A stretch of DNA of 64,000 nucleotides from an uncultured Sinobacteraceae bacterium (GTDB taxonomy: Bacteria; Pseudomonadota; Gammaproteobacteria; Nevskiales; Nevskiaceae): assembly GCA_903822975.1 (NCBI GenBank), contig CAIJRD010000011.1, positions 310,001 to 374,000 of the forward strand, in the 5' to 3' direction. Shown here piece after piece: positions 1-9,541 of this stretch. Within the stretch, counting starts at the first letter, position 1. Every line of letters begins with the position of its first letter. Both the position numbers and the translations under genes were made by a program. The notes below the pieces were generated by a model that saw only the letters and a program-made list of their open reading frames with translations, was not told the DNA's origin and did not search any database.

Positions 1-451
1 GGCGATGTTCGCGCCAGTAGCCGATCGGCAATTCATAGATACAGCGGACGCCGGCCGCCTTCGCGACGCGAAACGTCTCGAGGGCCGCATCTTCGTAGCA
101 ATAGACTGCGCTGATATCCGCATGCCGGGCCAAGTAGCGCGCCGCGGCGCAATCGACCTTGCGATACAGCCGATCGATCGAATCGGGTTTCCCTGCGACC
201 CGGCCGTTGAAATTGCGACTGGCCAGGCGCATCAATTCGCTGAGCGGGGCCACCGATACGACCTTGCCGCCGATCATCGAGAAGTCGCGCCGGCGCGCCT
301 CGTCGAGCAAGCGGTCGGGTAGAAAACGGATCGGCGCTGCGCGCGCCGACACGCTCAACGCCGTAATGAAGGCGTCGAGCCGACCGACCTCGGCAAACGC
401 CCGGGCGGCATGGCGACTGTTCTGATTTCCGGTGGGATGAACGACGAGCAT
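1..451 (-). CDS. GT4-type glycosyltransferase, N-terminal part (runs off the left edge)
   Basis: Reading the minus strand from an ATG at 451-449 gives an open frame of 150 codons that leaves the window at position 1. It begins MLVVHPTGNQNSR and later contains YCYEDAALETF and IYELPIGYWRE. These match, in order and spacing, the N-terminal half of the complete glycosyltransferase at 16879-18123 (ISHPTGNQNSRNAARAF, YAYEGAARRTF, YELPIGYWRR), so the two are paralogues. It should be a cytoplasmic nucleotide-sugar-dependent transferase that adds one sugar of the exopolysaccharide repeat; donor and acceptor cannot be read. The catalytic C-terminal half is outside the window. The start is fixed by alignment with the paralogue. 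It lies in the same direction as, and 97 bases beyond, the acyltransferase gene. Confidence 0.85.
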   Translation of the reverse strand, partial: MLVVHPTGNQNSRHAARAFAEVGRLDAFITALSVSARAAPIRFLPDRLLDEARRRDFSMIGGKVVSVAPLSELMRLASRNFNGRVAGKPDSIDRLYRKVDCAAARYLARHADISAVYCYEDAALETFRVAKAAGVRCIYELPIGYWREHR

Positions 452-548
452 CGAGTCGGCAGTGTGAGATTCGGCGAACCACTTACAGCGAGGACGGCGC
501 CGATGTTGCAGATGCAGACGTTGCGGGCGTTGCAGGCGTCGTTCGATT

Positions 549-1712
549 TTAGCGAAAAAGTCTCTGCAGCGACGTCCGTACCTGGAATGTGTTGCGTTCG
601 AACAGCCAATAAGCGCCCAATCCGTAGAGCAAAACGAGTCCAAGCAGCGCCGCGAACAACAGCATGGACTGCGCATCCGGTGCGTAGGTTCTGTTGCCCA
701 GGACTACGCAGGCAATGAACGATAGCAGTGGAAAATGGAAAATGTAGAGGCTGTAGGACATTTCAGCGCCCAGTTCCATCAACCTCCCGAATGACGAATC
801 CGCGACGCGCGACGTCGGCTGCAGCAGGGTGATCAGCAAGGCCGCGACCGCCAGACCCAGCAGGTAGTCGCTGAGCATCTGATCGAGTCGATGACTGCGT
901 GCCAGCATCAGCGCCGCCAGCACCAGCAGCGCCGCAGACCATTTTGCGGATGCATGCGCCGCCCAGCGCAGTCGCTGTGGCCGCGCGCCGATAACCGCGA
1001 TCGCATAGCCCAGGAGCCAGATGCCAAAAGCCTCGACAATGGCTGCGGGCAACCACAGCATCAGCGCTAGGGCAACCGACAGCGCCAACACGCGGACGAC
1101 GACTTTCCGACCCCCGGCAATCCCAATGAACAACAGCGGGAACAGCGCGTAGTACCAGAACTCATTAGCCAGACTCCAAAGCGGCACGTTGTCGCCGTAG
1201 GTCGGCACTGCAATGGTCTGCAGGAAGGCGAGGTTGCCGAAGAAGGTCCAGGCATCCAGTGGGATCTGCGGCGCCGGCGGTCCACTGTGGTACAGCGGAA
1301 TCAGCGCGCCCTGGTAATAGGATGAGCCACTCAGCTGTGCGCCGAGCCAGTCCAACAACAAGGTCGCCAACAGGCCGGGTACGAGCACCGTCCACAGCCG
1401 CGACAGGCGATTGATCGCATAGTCCGCGGCACGCCATTGTCCGCCCGACGGCTGACTCACCGTTCGCGAAACGAAGTAACCCGAAAGTACGAAGAAGACT
1501 ACGACCGCCTCGTGGCCCAGACCGGTGACGAAGTAGAACAGCCGCAACGGCACCGATGGTTTGTCGAGCAAGGCGTAATCGACCAACACGAAGGCACGCA
1601 GGTGCGAAATCAGCACGAGGAGTGCTGCGCCGAAGCGGACCGAATCAAGCTGGAAATTGCGTTGCGCGCGCGAAGCGGGCTTCCGCTGGCGAAGTACCGG
1701 TTCTGGGGTCAC
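549..1712 (-). CDS. Acyltransferase 3 family (OafA-like) membrane O-acyltransferase
   Basis: This 387-residue integral membrane protein probably transfers an acetyl or other short acyl group to a sugar of the exopolysaccharide or lipopolysaccharide. The N-terminus has the family pattern: LDSVRFGAA, then the conserved histidine near residue 37 (VLISHLRAF), then FFVLSGYFVSRT. About ten hydrophobic segments follow to the C-terminus, as expected for acyltransferase 3 proteins of 350-400 residues. The start is GTG at 1712; no ATG fits the N-terminal domain better. It lies 48 bases downstream of the glycosyltransferase at 1761-2909 on the same strand, so the two are probably co-transcribed. A second member of the family is at 11226-12281. 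The acyl donor and sugar acceptor cannot be told from sequence. Confidence 0.9.
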   Translation of the reverse strand: MTPEPVLRQRKPASRAQRNFQLDSVRFGAALLVLISHLRAFVLVDYALLDKPSVPLRLFYFVTGLGHEAVVVFFVLSGYFVSRTVSQPSGGQWRAADYAINRLSRLWTVLVPGLLATLLLDWLGAQLSGSSYYQGALIPLYHSGPPAPQIPLDAWTFFGNLAFLQTIAVPTYGDNVPLWSLANEFWYYALFPLLFIGIAGGRKVVVRVLALSVALALMLWLPAAIVEAFGIWLLGYAIAVIGARPQRLRWAAHASAKWSAALLVLAALMLARSHRLDQMLSDYLLGLAVAALLITLLQPTSRVADSSFGRLMELGAEMSYSLYIFHFPLLSFIACVVLGNRTYAPDAQSMLLFAALLGLVLLYGLGAYWLFERNTFQVRTSLQRLFR

Positions 1713-1760
1713 GGCGGCGCCGCAGTCGTGGTGAGACAGGCAGGCGCGAGCACCGGTGAC

Positions 1761-2909
1761 TTAGGCGCGCGCATGTTCAAGCGCATCGAGAAATTGCCGT
1801 GCCACCGCGTGGGCCGTCGCCTTCGGAGCACGCCGCGAGGCGGTCGCGAGCCAGGGTTCGAAGCTGGCGCTGGCAAAGCAGCACAGTTGCGGATCGTTGC
1901 CCTGCGACACGTCGATATCGCGGCGATCGCGCCGCACGGCGTCGTTCCGGCTGACGATCACCGGCAGGCCGTGCTCCAGCATTGCCGCGGCCGAGCCGCT
2001 CTTGCCAATCACGGCCCAAGGCGTCGTCGCCAAGCCAAAATCAAGCGAAGACAGGTAAAGAGAAACCTCGATCGGTGACAGGGCCCCCAGCCGAATGAAA
2101 TGCAGATCCGGATGCGTGCGTTGCGCCTCGCCCCACACGTCTGCGCCTGAACCGATGCCGCCCGCCGATAACACGACTAGCTGCTTGCCTCGCGCCTGGG
2201 CATAGTCCTGCATACGTCGCAACAGAGCACTTGGCAGCGAGCCTGGATGAATACTGCCAAAGCTGCCGAGCAGCACACAGCTCGCGCGACCGCCGTACGG
2301 CGCAAGTGCCGACGTTAAGAAATCCTCGGACGGCGCCGCGAGGGGAATATTGCCGAATAGCGGCAAGCGTTCAGCCGCGTAACCGCGCCGACCCAGCAAG
2401 ACCGTGTAGGGGTAAATATTGCAATGAATTTTCGCCGGCCGGAGGCGCCGCAGCAGCCGATAAATCACCGCTTCCTGCTGCACCCAACCCACCAATCGAC
2501 GCCGCATGGGCTCCACGACGACCGAAGACACCCACAACTCGTGGAACATCAGGTGTACCGGAACGTCGCCGCAGATCGACTTGAGACGTCCGGGCAGCCC
2601 GAACGGCAGCCCCTTTGGATGCCAGCCGTAGCAGACGAACTGCAGACTGATCCAGTCCGGCGCAAATGTCGCAATTCGAGCGCGGGCCGCATCCGCGCGG
2701 GCCTGCCACGGCTGCCGCGATGACCAGCGGCAGGCAACGACACCGGCTTCGGATTCTGTGGCGAATGCATCGACGACGCGCCCATCGTTCAGCGCCAGCA
2801 ACAACACCTCGTGCCCCCAACCGGCCAGCACCGCGGCGAGCTGTCTCGTGTAGTCGCCCACTCCGTCCCGCCCAGGCTCCAGGCCAGAGCAGATCATCGC
2901 AATCTTCAT
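1761..2909 (-). CDS. Glycosyltransferase, GT4-like (GT-B fold)
   Basis: I start this 382-residue protein at ATG 2909 because MKIAMICSGLEPGRDGVGDY is the usual first strand and glycine loop of GT-B glycosyltransferases. The open frame extends 45 codons further upstream, but that stretch lacks domain-like sequence. The second half has VLLGSFGSIHPG (donor-domain start), then LSSLDFGLATTPWAVIGKSG and AAMLEHGLPVIVSRND, which resembles the nucleotide-sugar-binding region of GT4 enzymes. It probably acts on the cytoplasmic face, adding a sugar to the undecaprenyl-linked repeat unit. Upstream is a 319-base divergent spacer shared with the wzx gene at 3229; downstream is the acyltransferase gene. The sugar specificity is not visible. 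Confidence 0.8.
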   Translation of the reverse strand: MKIAMICSGLEPGRDGVGDYTRQLAAVLAGWGHEVLLLALNDGRVVDAFATESEAGVVACRWSSRQPWQARADAARARIATFAPDWISLQFVCYGWHPKGLPFGLPGRLKSICGDVPVHLMFHELWVSSVVVEPMRRRLVGWVQQEAVIYRLLRRLRPAKIHCNIYPYTVLLGRRGYAAERLPLFGNIPLAAPSEDFLTSALAPYGGRASCVLLGSFGSIHPGSLPSALLRRMQDYAQARGKQLVVLSAGGIGSGADVWGEAQRTHPDLHFIRLGALSPIEVSLYLSSLDFGLATTPWAVIGKSGSAAAMLEHGLPVIVSRNDAVRRDRRDIDVSQGNDPQLCCFASASFEPWLATASRRAPKATAHAVARQFLDALEHARA

Positions 2910-3228
2910 CCGCTCAATTGATCTCGAAGTGGGCGCGTGGCGCTCGGCTAGCGAGTTTATTTTTTGGATCTTACGAAAGCCAGTAAACACCATGCGAATT
3001 TCCGGCAAAATGCATTCTGCTCCCTCCGCCCTGCCGCAGCGCAATGTTGCCGATTCAATCGATATGCGTCGGTCTCCTTGATTCTGGTGCGGGACTGCCA
3101 GCCGGGGTCGTTACTGGCAAAAACCACGATCAGCATCGTGGAACGAGCCAGTTGTGCGAAACGTGCGGCGCCTGTTGTACTTTTTTCGAATTTAGCAGCG
3201 TTGTGCCAGAAATGGCGCGCGGTCGAGC
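2910..3228. promoter_or_regulatory. Divergent intergenic spacer between a glycosyltransferase gene and wzx
   Basis: This 319-base spacer separates two divergent genes and must contain promoters for both. It is richer in A and T than its neighbours, with T-runs near 2957-2964 and 3181-3187. I see no convincing -35/-10 pair, terminator or repeat. Small open frames here lack coding character or a good ribosome site. Confidence 0.4.
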
Positions 3229-4503
3229 ATGAGCGCTCGAAACTCCGCAGCTCATTGGCTGGGCGCTTTATCAAAGCTAGCTAGCGGTCAAGCGATCGTT
3301 CAGCTGCTGAACTTGTTCACCGGGGTCATGTTGCTGCGTATTCTTCCGGTCCGCGAGTACGGCTTGTTTGTGGTTGCCAATACGTTAGTGGTTTTCGCAT
3401 CAGTCGGTTCGGATTTGAATCTATCGATCGCGTTCACTACCTTTGGGGCTCAATGCATCACCGAACCCTCGCGTTTTGCCAGACTGTACCGAGCGGTTCT
3501 TTTCCTGCGCCGCCGACTATTTGCTATAGCGGCAGTTGCCCTAGTAATCGCCGCCCCTGCCCTGCTCTATCGGCAAACCGCCGGCAAGCCGTTTTTTAGC
3601 GCGTTCAGCATTTCAATGCTCTACGCGCTTCTGGCACTTGGGATCGCCTGGGCGCAGTTAAATTCAAACCTGCGCATCGCAGTACTCAACATCCGGCATG
3701 ATTCGACTAGCTTGAGCATATGCAGTGTGCTCGGGGCTTCGATGCGTCTTGTTTTCAGCTTTCTTCTGTGCCGTCTCTGGCCGACCTCAATTGCGGCGGT
3801 GCTAGCTGTATTGCTGTCGACCGCAATAATGTCCTGGTCGCTTAGCAGATATGTGCAAGCTCCAATTGCTAACGTCGGCATTTCGCTTGACGAGGACAAG
3901 CGTCGACTATGGGCCTTCGTCACCCCGCTAATTCTCTCCGCAGTCTATTTCACGGTACAGGGGCAATTGTCGATCCTGTTGACCACGCTGCTAGCCCCGT
4001 CGAATTCCGTTGCAGAGGTCGGCGCCCTTTCGCGCCTCGGGCAGATTATTGCCGCGTTCAACATGTTTAACGGTTTCCTATTTCAGCCGATGTTCGCGCG
4101 CATCGACAGCCGGGCTGCCTTCATCAGGGTCACGATTACAACGTATGCAGTTATTAGCGCCATCGCGTTGCTCCTAATGGCATCGGCGATGATGTATCCA
4201 CAATTGTGGTTGTTGTTACTTGGACGCCGTTACACCCAACTCGACAACGAAGTCGTACTCGCACTAGCGGGCCCCATCTTGACGTATTACGTGAACTTCA
4301 CCTTTGTCATCCTTTCGGCGCGAGCCTTCACGAAGGGACAATGGACATACGTCGCCGTCGCCGTCGCCGTTCAGGTGATATTCCTGGCCCTCGTCGGAAT
4401 GAATTCCACGCACGATGCTCTGATGCTTGGCTTTGTTACCGCATTGTCAACAGCCATCGTTGAGTTGGTTTTGCTAATGCGCCTAATCCACAACTGGAAA
4501 TAG
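3229..4503 (+). CDS. wzx: Wzx-type lipid-linked repeat-unit flippase (MOP superfamily)
   Basis: This 424-residue protein is hydrophobic almost throughout, with about 12 predicted membrane spans, the usual size for Wzx flippases. Near the N-terminus ALSKLASGQAIVQLLNLFTG followed by RILPVREYGLFVVANT is the recognisable first-helix and loop pattern of polysaccharide flippases. Its role would be to move the undecaprenyl-diphosphate-linked repeat unit from the cytoplasmic to the periplasmic face of the inner membrane before polymerisation. It is transcribed alone on the plus strand and converges on the glycosyltransferase ending at 4509. A second flippase lies at 35364-36617, so two polymers are probably made from this region. 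No polymerase for this left block is in the window; it may lie to the left. Confidence 0.88.
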   Translation: MSARNSAAHWLGALSKLASGQAIVQLLNLFTGVMLLRILPVREYGLFVVANTLVVFASVGSDLNLSIAFTTFGAQCITEPSRFARLYRAVLFLRRRLFAIAAVALVIAAPALLYRQTAGKPFFSAFSISMLYALLALGIAWAQLNSNLRIAVLNIRHDSTSLSICSVLGASMRLVFSFLLCRLWPTSIAAVLAVLLSTAIMSWSLSRYVQAPIANVGISLDEDKRRLWAFVTPLILSAVYFTVQGQLSILLTTLLAPSNSVAEVGALSRLGQIIAAFNMFNGFLFQPMFARIDSRAAFIRVTITTYAVISAIALLLMASAMMYPQLWLLLLGRRYTQLDNEVVLALAGPILTYYVNFTFVILSARAFTKGQWTYVAVAVAVQVIFLALVGMNSTHDALMLGFVTALSTAIVELVLLMRLIHNWK

Positions 4504-4508
4504 GCTAG

Positions 4509-5690
4509 CTAACGTTCAGATTCTGCTATTCCTGAAACACTAAGAACACCATCCCAAAACCGACGGAAATTATCGTCATAGAGGAATCGCTCTCGCGCCA
4601 GCGAGAGACCGGCCAGAGCGAGAGGTTCATAGCGCTCAAGCAAAGCATATAAGGCTTCCTTAAGGCTGGCGGAATTAGGCGTCGTTGCGCATTGCGCCGC
4701 ACCGAAACTTTCTAGTGTTTTGCAGGCGGCGGCTTCGGCCGGTCCGTGATAGAGAATTGGGAGCCCCGAACCAAGATAACCCACCATTTTGGTCGACAAA
4801 CTAAAGCGGATGAACGCACGATGGTCTTTTGTGAATGGCAGCGGCAGATAGCAGACATCCGCAGCAGTCATATCGTCCACCGTTGGATTTTTGGCAACAA
4901 ATGGCAACTCGCGAAGTTTAATTCTCGACGGCTTACAAATTCGCCCCGCTGACCCGCATCGCGCCGTCAACGAAATTTCCCAATCCGGGCACTCAACTGC
5001 GATTTCGTCAAGCGCAGTCACTAGCTCGGCAAAATTAGGCAAGTAGCTCTGGTGTAACAGCCCCATGAAATAGACGCGCAGATGTTTTGGCATCCGACTT
5101 CGCGGTTGGGTCTCAACAGATTCGAGTCCGTCGGTCACCAGGAGATAGGTCTGCTCACCATAGCGTCGACAGTATTCGCGCCCCATCTCGTCAGAAATTA
5201 CAATCCGCAGATCCGCACCCCGCCACATTTCAGCAAGCCGCTGGCCGGCAAGGCCAAGCCGCGGTTGGCCTTGTAAGATGTAGAGCAGGTCGTCGTGCAC
5301 AGTGAGCACGAAGCGCAGGCCGAGACTCCGCGCGACTGCATAAGCGTCCAGACAGTCCCAAGAGTGCGCGATCGCATGTACAACACTTATGTTTTGATCA
5401 ATTAGGCAGCGACGCAACTTGCGGCGGAATTGATTGCGAAAAAAATGTGAACTTGCCTCCAAGTGGCGACGAAGGCGAGTCTTTTCGAGTCGACCGAATG
5501 AAGGTCTTGGAGCTATGTGGATTTCTGGGACTCGAGTCGACGTCGCTCCCTCCGAAACGACAGCAACATTAATGCTTATCGCGTGCATCGGTGCATTGCG
5601 CAAGAGGCCCCGCAAAACCTTAGGGCCGCCGCCGTCATATTCAACGCCAAAGGGCTGTATGAATGCTATCTGCGCGAGCGACATCGTCAT
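4509..5690 (-). CDS. Glycosyltransferase, GT4-like
   Basis: The start is placed at ATG 5690, giving 393 residues beginning MTMSLAQIAFIQPFGVEYDG. An AGGA ribosome site lies just upstream, and the 61 codons of frame further upstream look non-coding. The N-terminal GGGPKVLRGLL resembles the phosphate-binding loop of GT-B transferases. The C-terminal half has LRVYFMGLLHQSYLPNF, a YLPLPFTKDHRAF stretch and STKMVGYLGSGLPILYHGP, the part of GT4 enzymes that binds the nucleotide-sugar. It probably extends the exopolysaccharide repeat unit. It converges on wzx with only 5 bases between the stop codons. The donor sugar is unknown. Confidence 0.75.
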   Translation of the reverse strand: MTMSLAQIAFIQPFGVEYDGGGPKVLRGLLRNAPMHAISINVAVVSEGATSTRVPEIHIAPRPSFGRLEKTRLRRHLEASSHFFRNQFRRKLRRCLIDQNISVVHAIAHSWDCLDAYAVARSLGLRFVLTVHDDLLYILQGQPRLGLAGQRLAEMWRGADLRIVISDEMGREYCRRYGEQTYLLVTDGLESVETQPRSRMPKHLRVYFMGLLHQSYLPNFAELVTALDEIAVECPDWEISLTARCGSAGRICKPSRIKLRELPFVAKNPTVDDMTAADVCYLPLPFTKDHRAFIRFSLSTKMVGYLGSGLPILYHGPAEAAACKTLESFGAAQCATTPNSASLKEALYALLERYEPLALAGLSLARERFLYDDNFRRFWDGVLSVSGIAESER

Positions 5691-5787
5691 CTGTCCTGAG
5701 AGGAATGCGTATGGCCAGCGCACCTTGTACGCCGACTCGGGGAAGGGTGAAGCCTCTGCCTGCTCTGTTACACAAAAATCTCCGAAC

Positions 5788-6342
5788 TCACTGCAGCAAG
5801 CGTCGGTAGAAAACTGAGTATTCGAGATCGGACCTCCGGCTTCCGATTTGTCGCGCAGGAATGCCAGCAACAACTTCGTAGTCAGAAACTGATTTCGTTA
5901 CCACGGCACCGGCGGCGACGACCGCGCCGTGCCCGATCGTTACACCAGGCAAGATCATGGCGCGAGTAGCAATGAATACGTAATCCCCGATAACTACCGG
6001 TGATTGAGTACCGGCGAAATCACGTGCATAAATGTCGTGTGATGCCGTAAGAATAATTACGTTCTCGGAGATCGAGACGTTTGCTCCGATCGTTAGGCCA
6101 CCGCGGGTATCAAGGCGACATTGGCGATTAATAACTGAGTTGTCGCCAATTATTAATCCGCCTATTGTGTCGAACCGTGCCGACATAAAAATTGAAGTAC
6201 CGCTCCCGATACGGGCACGCATCAGCCTTCGATAACACCATAAACGGAAGAGATGACTCGGAACATGGCCAATAATTTCGTTGGCAAGGAAAAGCCGGCA
6301 GTCTAGCCACAGTCTCTTACAGAACGTGAGTAACGCGCTCAT
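5788..6342 (-). CDS. Left-handed beta-helix (hexapeptide) O-acetyltransferase
   Basis: This 184-residue protein starts at ATG 6342, preceded by a GAGG ribosome site at good spacing; the upstream in-frame codons (to 6396) have no support. From about residue 60 it is a series of hexapeptide turns (IGDNSVI, IGANVSI, IGDYVFI, IGHGAVV) typical of trimeric acyl-CoA-dependent acetyltransferases such as WcaB/WcaF. The probable catalytic histidine sits in ILTASHDIY, and the C-terminal IPARQIG loop is also typical. It probably O-acetylates a sugar of the exopolysaccharide in the cytoplasm. It follows the similar gene at 6454-7044 in the same direction. Confidence 0.9.
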   Translation of the reverse strand: MSALLTFCKRLWLDCRLFLANEIIGHVPSHLFRLWCYRRLMRARIGSGTSIFMSARFDTIGGLIIGDNSVINRQCRLDTRGGLTIGANVSISENVIILTASHDIYARDFAGTQSPVVIGDYVFIATRAMILPGVTIGHGAVVAAGAVVTKSVSDYEVVAGIPARQIGSRRSDLEYSVFYRRLLQ

Positions 6343-6453
6343 AGCTGCCTCGTTGCCTCGTACAACGGCAAAAGAAAGTGCAGCCGCATCAAACAATCTA
6401 GCACCGCTGAAACCCCACGTTCGATTGACATTGAGAATAGCTCAACGTTGAGT

Positions 6454-7044
6454 TTATTTATCGGGATTTCGAGATCCGACGACACGCGCTGGCACTCCAA
6501 CAGCAATTGTCATCGGAGGCACAGAATGAGTCACGATCGAACCCGCACCGACCACTGCACCAGTACCAATCGAAACACCGGCAAGGATCACGCAGTCAGC
6601 GCCTATCCAAACGTCGTTGCCCAATACGATGGGTGACTCATCACACTTTTGGATCCGAATTAATTTCCCAGCGGCAATCCCATGGTTGTGATCGATAAAT
6701 CGCGTTCCAGCGCCAATAAGGCAGTCACTTCCAACTACAATTTCGGCCGAGATATTGAACTCGCACCCAGCACCGACAAAGCAATGGTCGCCTATTACGA
6801 TGCGCGGGCCAGGCTTACAAATCCCGTCGAACTGGAAACTGACTGTTTCGCGCAGGCGGCAGGCCGAACCGATGCACACTTGGTGTGGCCACGAAACGCT
6901 GAATCGTCCAATCTGCGTACCAGGACCAATCTGCATCCCTTGCAGCATCCAGAATCGCTTGCGCAACCAGCCCAGCACGGAGTAGTTGACGATTTCGCGC
7001 GCTCGAAACCAGAGTTTGAACCAAAGCAAGCTAAGCGAATTCAT
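6454..7044 (-). CDS. Hexapeptide-repeat O-acetyltransferase (WcaF-like)
   Basis: A 196-residue protein beginning MNSLSLLWFKLWF. ATG 7044 is preferred over an in-frame TTG at 7056. Hexapeptide turns run through the sequence (IGPGTQI, IGDHCFV, IGAGTRF, IGADCVI, IGTGAVV), with the active-site histidine region FIDHNHGI and the common ending VGVPARVVG. The N-terminal third is basic and aromatic, as in WcaF-like enzymes. It should acetylate a sugar of the exopolysaccharide repeat using acetyl-CoA. With the gene at 5788-6342 this makes two soluble acetyltransferases side by side, besides two membrane acyltransferases in the same locus, so the polymer is probably heavily acylated. Confidence 0.9.
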   Translation of the reverse strand: MNSLSLLWFKLWFRAREIVNYSVLGWLRKRFWMLQGMQIGPGTQIGRFSVSWPHQVCIGSACRLRETVSFQFDGICKPGPRIVIGDHCFVGAGCEFNISAEIVVGSDCLIGAGTRFIDHNHGIAAGKLIRIQKCDESPIVLGNDVWIGADCVILAGVSIGTGAVVGAGSIVTHSVPPMTIAVGVPARVVGSRNPDK

Positions 7045-7190
7045 CTTTTCCAGCAAAGATCAGTGCGACAATCGATACCGTTAACACATTGTTATCGCAC
7101 GAAGCGGGGAGGTGCGCAGCTCGTCGCAAGATCCTTGCACGTTTGTACACCTCCATTCCGGATTAATCAGTCTGAGATCTACTAGTCCAC

Positions 7191-9452
7191 CTACTCCGCT
7201 GAGTAGGTGTGATATTCGTAACCGTAACTGTTATAGCCGTAGCTACCGGCCTTATGCCCCACTTGATTGAGCAACGCGCCTCGCACCTGAACACCGGCAT
7301 TCGCGAGACGTCTGATTGAGTCCTCAATTTCACTCGCCTTGTGCTCGGCCGCCTTAAGTACCAAGAGCGTGCACCCAGCATAACGACCAACGATCGCCGC
7401 ATCGGTGACTGCCAGCACAGGCGGCGTATCGATCAATACGTAGTCGTACTTCTCCGAAAGATACTTGATCAGTGCACTGAAGCGATCGTGCAACAAGAGT
7501 TCCGCTGGATTCGGTGGCGAATTGCCTCGGTCGATAAAATCGAGATTTTCAACCGATGTCCTCGAGATCACTGCTGTCGGCGGCAGAGTGCCTGCGATGT
7601 AGTCGGACAGACCAACGTTCGGCAGGATGCCGAAGTATTCGCGAAGGCGGCCACGTCGCAAGTCGCCGTCGACGACGATGGCGGTCTTGCCAGAAACCGC
7701 CAACAGCGCACCAAGATTCGACGCGACAAATGACTTACCCAGATTCGGCGCCGGACCCGTCAGCATGACGACGTTGTTCGGCGAATCGAGCAGCACAAAA
7801 TGCAGCGCCGTTCTGAAGCTACGCAGCGCTTCGATCGCGATGTTCTGGCTGTCGTCAACCGCGAGCAGACGATGCTCGCCAGCCCGCAAGGCCACGCCTG
7901 AACGCCCACGACGCATCAGGCGATTTTGTTTCGCCGAGTACGGGATCGATGCAAACGTCGATAGGCCGAAGCGTGCTTCCAGCTCGGTCGGATCGTCGAC
8001 GCCGCGCAGCATGGCTTTCTGCACGTAAACAACGGTGATGCCCAGCAGCAAGCCGATGACGGCGGACAGCACCAAGATCAGATTCTTGCTGGCGTTGTTC
8101 GGACTCAGCGGCGGCAAGGAATGATCGATGATACGGACGTTTCCGACCGTGCCCGCCTTGGCGATCTGCAGGTTCTGAATCGAATTCTGCATCTCGGTGT
8201 AGAGCGTCGTGTTGACGTCAACATCGAGCGTGTAGCGCAGAATTTCCTGTTGCGTCGTGGGCAGCTTCTGGGTCTTCTCGCGGACCTTTCCGAGTGCGCC
8301 GTCGAGTTCCTTCATCTGCAAGTCGAGCGCCTTGATCGACGGATGTTCCGGCGTATACAGAAGCAGCGCTTGCTCTCGCTGTTGTTGCAGGTCGAGACGC
8401 TTGCCCTCGAGCGTCGCACTTTGCTCAAGAACCGCCTGCGTTTCGGCCGAGACGTCGATCGAGCCATGCTGTTGCTGATATGCATTCAGCGCAGCCTGTG
8501 CGGCCTCAACCTTCGCCCTCGTTTGCGGCAACTGCTTTTGCAAGAAATCGAGCGACTGCTGGGCGTCTGCCGACCGGCGTTCGATATTCTGGCTGAGATA
8601 GGCGTCTTCGAGCGCGTTGATTACCTGACTGACGAACTCTCGCGTCGATCCGCTAAACGTTACTTGAATTACGCCCGAGTCATGTCCTTGTTCGGTAACT
8701 TTAAGATGTCCAGCCAGCCCAGCCTGCAAGGGTTGACGCGAATGGTGAACCAACACGAAATGGGTGCCCGGACGCGCAGTTAAGGTCTGCACGAACAGCT
8801 TGAGCGTATCCTCCCCGAATTCGATACTGGCGGGTTCGCCGACGATTCCATCGAGCAGTTTGGTCTTGGTTGGCGACAGCAGAGCGTAGTGTCCGTCCTC
8901 GCCAGCGACCAGGGTGAAGACCTGATCGTTCATGCGCGCTGGCACGTCGAAGGTGGTGACTTTGATGGCCTCTCCGCCCCAAGCGTAGGCCTTCAATCCA
9001 AGTATCGGCGCCGCTGGCCTGTCACGTTCGCGGTGCCGCGCGATCGCCGCTCCAACTAACGGCAGGTATTTTGGCTTGGCATCAACTTGTAGATTAAGCC
9101 GATCGATCACTTGATCTAGGATCATGCGACTCTGCAGAACTTGAATCTCGGCCTCAGTCTGCACCGGGCTTCCGAACAGTGCCGCGCCAATGTCAGTCAT
9201 ACTGGCGCCGCCGCTGCCGCTGCTCTTGTCCTGCTCGACCTGCACCAAACCATCGGCTTGGAACGAAGGCGGAGCGATGATCGTGTAGGAAATACCCAGG
9301 CCGAACATGATCAGGGCCGTTACGATGATCGTGAACGCGCCGGCCCGGATCAGTTCATAGAGCATGCGGAAGCTAATGTCGTCGGTTGCGACATCAGGCC
9401 CTCCCGCGCTGAATGAGGGTGGCGTGGTGTTGTCGAAGGCGTCGTTAGTCAT
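7191..9452 (-). CDS. wzc: Wzc/GumC-like tyrosine autokinase and co-polymerase
   Basis: This 753-residue inner-membrane protein has the full Wzc layout. There is a Wzz domain with a first membrane span near residues 38-58, a long periplasmic coiled-coil region (about 270-420, rich in Q, A and L), a second span near 455-475 (LILVLSAVIGLLLGITVVY), and a C-terminal bacterial tyrosine kinase domain. The kinase shows the Walker A' motif LTGPAPNLGKS near residue 565, IVVDGDLRRG (Walker A) and VLIDTPPVL (Walker B). The tail holds six tyrosines in the last 16 residues, the expected autophosphorylation cluster. It would control chain length and, with Wza, gate export. It lies just downstream of wza in the same direction and is probably co-transcribed. 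Confidence 0.96.
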   Translation of the reverse strand: MTNDAFDNTTPPSFSAGGPDVATDDISFRMLYELIRAGAFTIIVTALIMFGLGISYTIIAPPSFQADGLVQVEQDKSSGSGGASMTDIGAALFGSPVQTEAEIQVLQSRMILDQVIDRLNLQVDAKPKYLPLVGAAIARHRERDRPAAPILGLKAYAWGGEAIKVTTFDVPARMNDQVFTLVAGEDGHYALLSPTKTKLLDGIVGEPASIEFGEDTLKLFVQTLTARPGTHFVLVHHSRQPLQAGLAGHLKVTEQGHDSGVIQVTFSGSTREFVSQVINALEDAYLSQNIERRSADAQQSLDFLQKQLPQTRAKVEAAQAALNAYQQQHGSIDVSAETQAVLEQSATLEGKRLDLQQQREQALLLYTPEHPSIKALDLQMKELDGALGKVREKTQKLPTTQQEILRYTLDVDVNTTLYTEMQNSIQNLQIAKAGTVGNVRIIDHSLPPLSPNNASKNLILVLSAVIGLLLGITVVYVQKAMLRGVDDPTELEARFGLSTFASIPYSAKQNRLMRRGRSGVALRAGEHRLLAVDDSQNIAIEALRSFRTALHFVLLDSPNNVVMLTGPAPNLGKSFVASNLGALLAVSGKTAIVVDGDLRRGRLREYFGILPNVGLSDYIAGTLPPTAVISRTSVENLDFIDRGNSPPNPAELLLHDRFSALIKYLSEKYDYVLIDTPPVLAVTDAAIVGRYAGCTLLVLKAAEHKASEIEDSIRRLANAGVQVRGALLNQVGHKAGSYGYNSYGYEYHTYSAE

Positions 9453-9541
9453 CTAGATCGTTAAATTGAGCGCACTCGGGTAATCGCAGACTCGGCAATC
9501 GCGTTGCTCAAGCATGCGCCCACGCCGGTCAATAGCCGGCG

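Noticed and set aside
3044..3232. Cysteine-containing 62-codon frame before wzx
   Set aside because: CETCGACC-like residues looked like a metal site, but there is no ribosome site, and composition suggests non-coding spacer.
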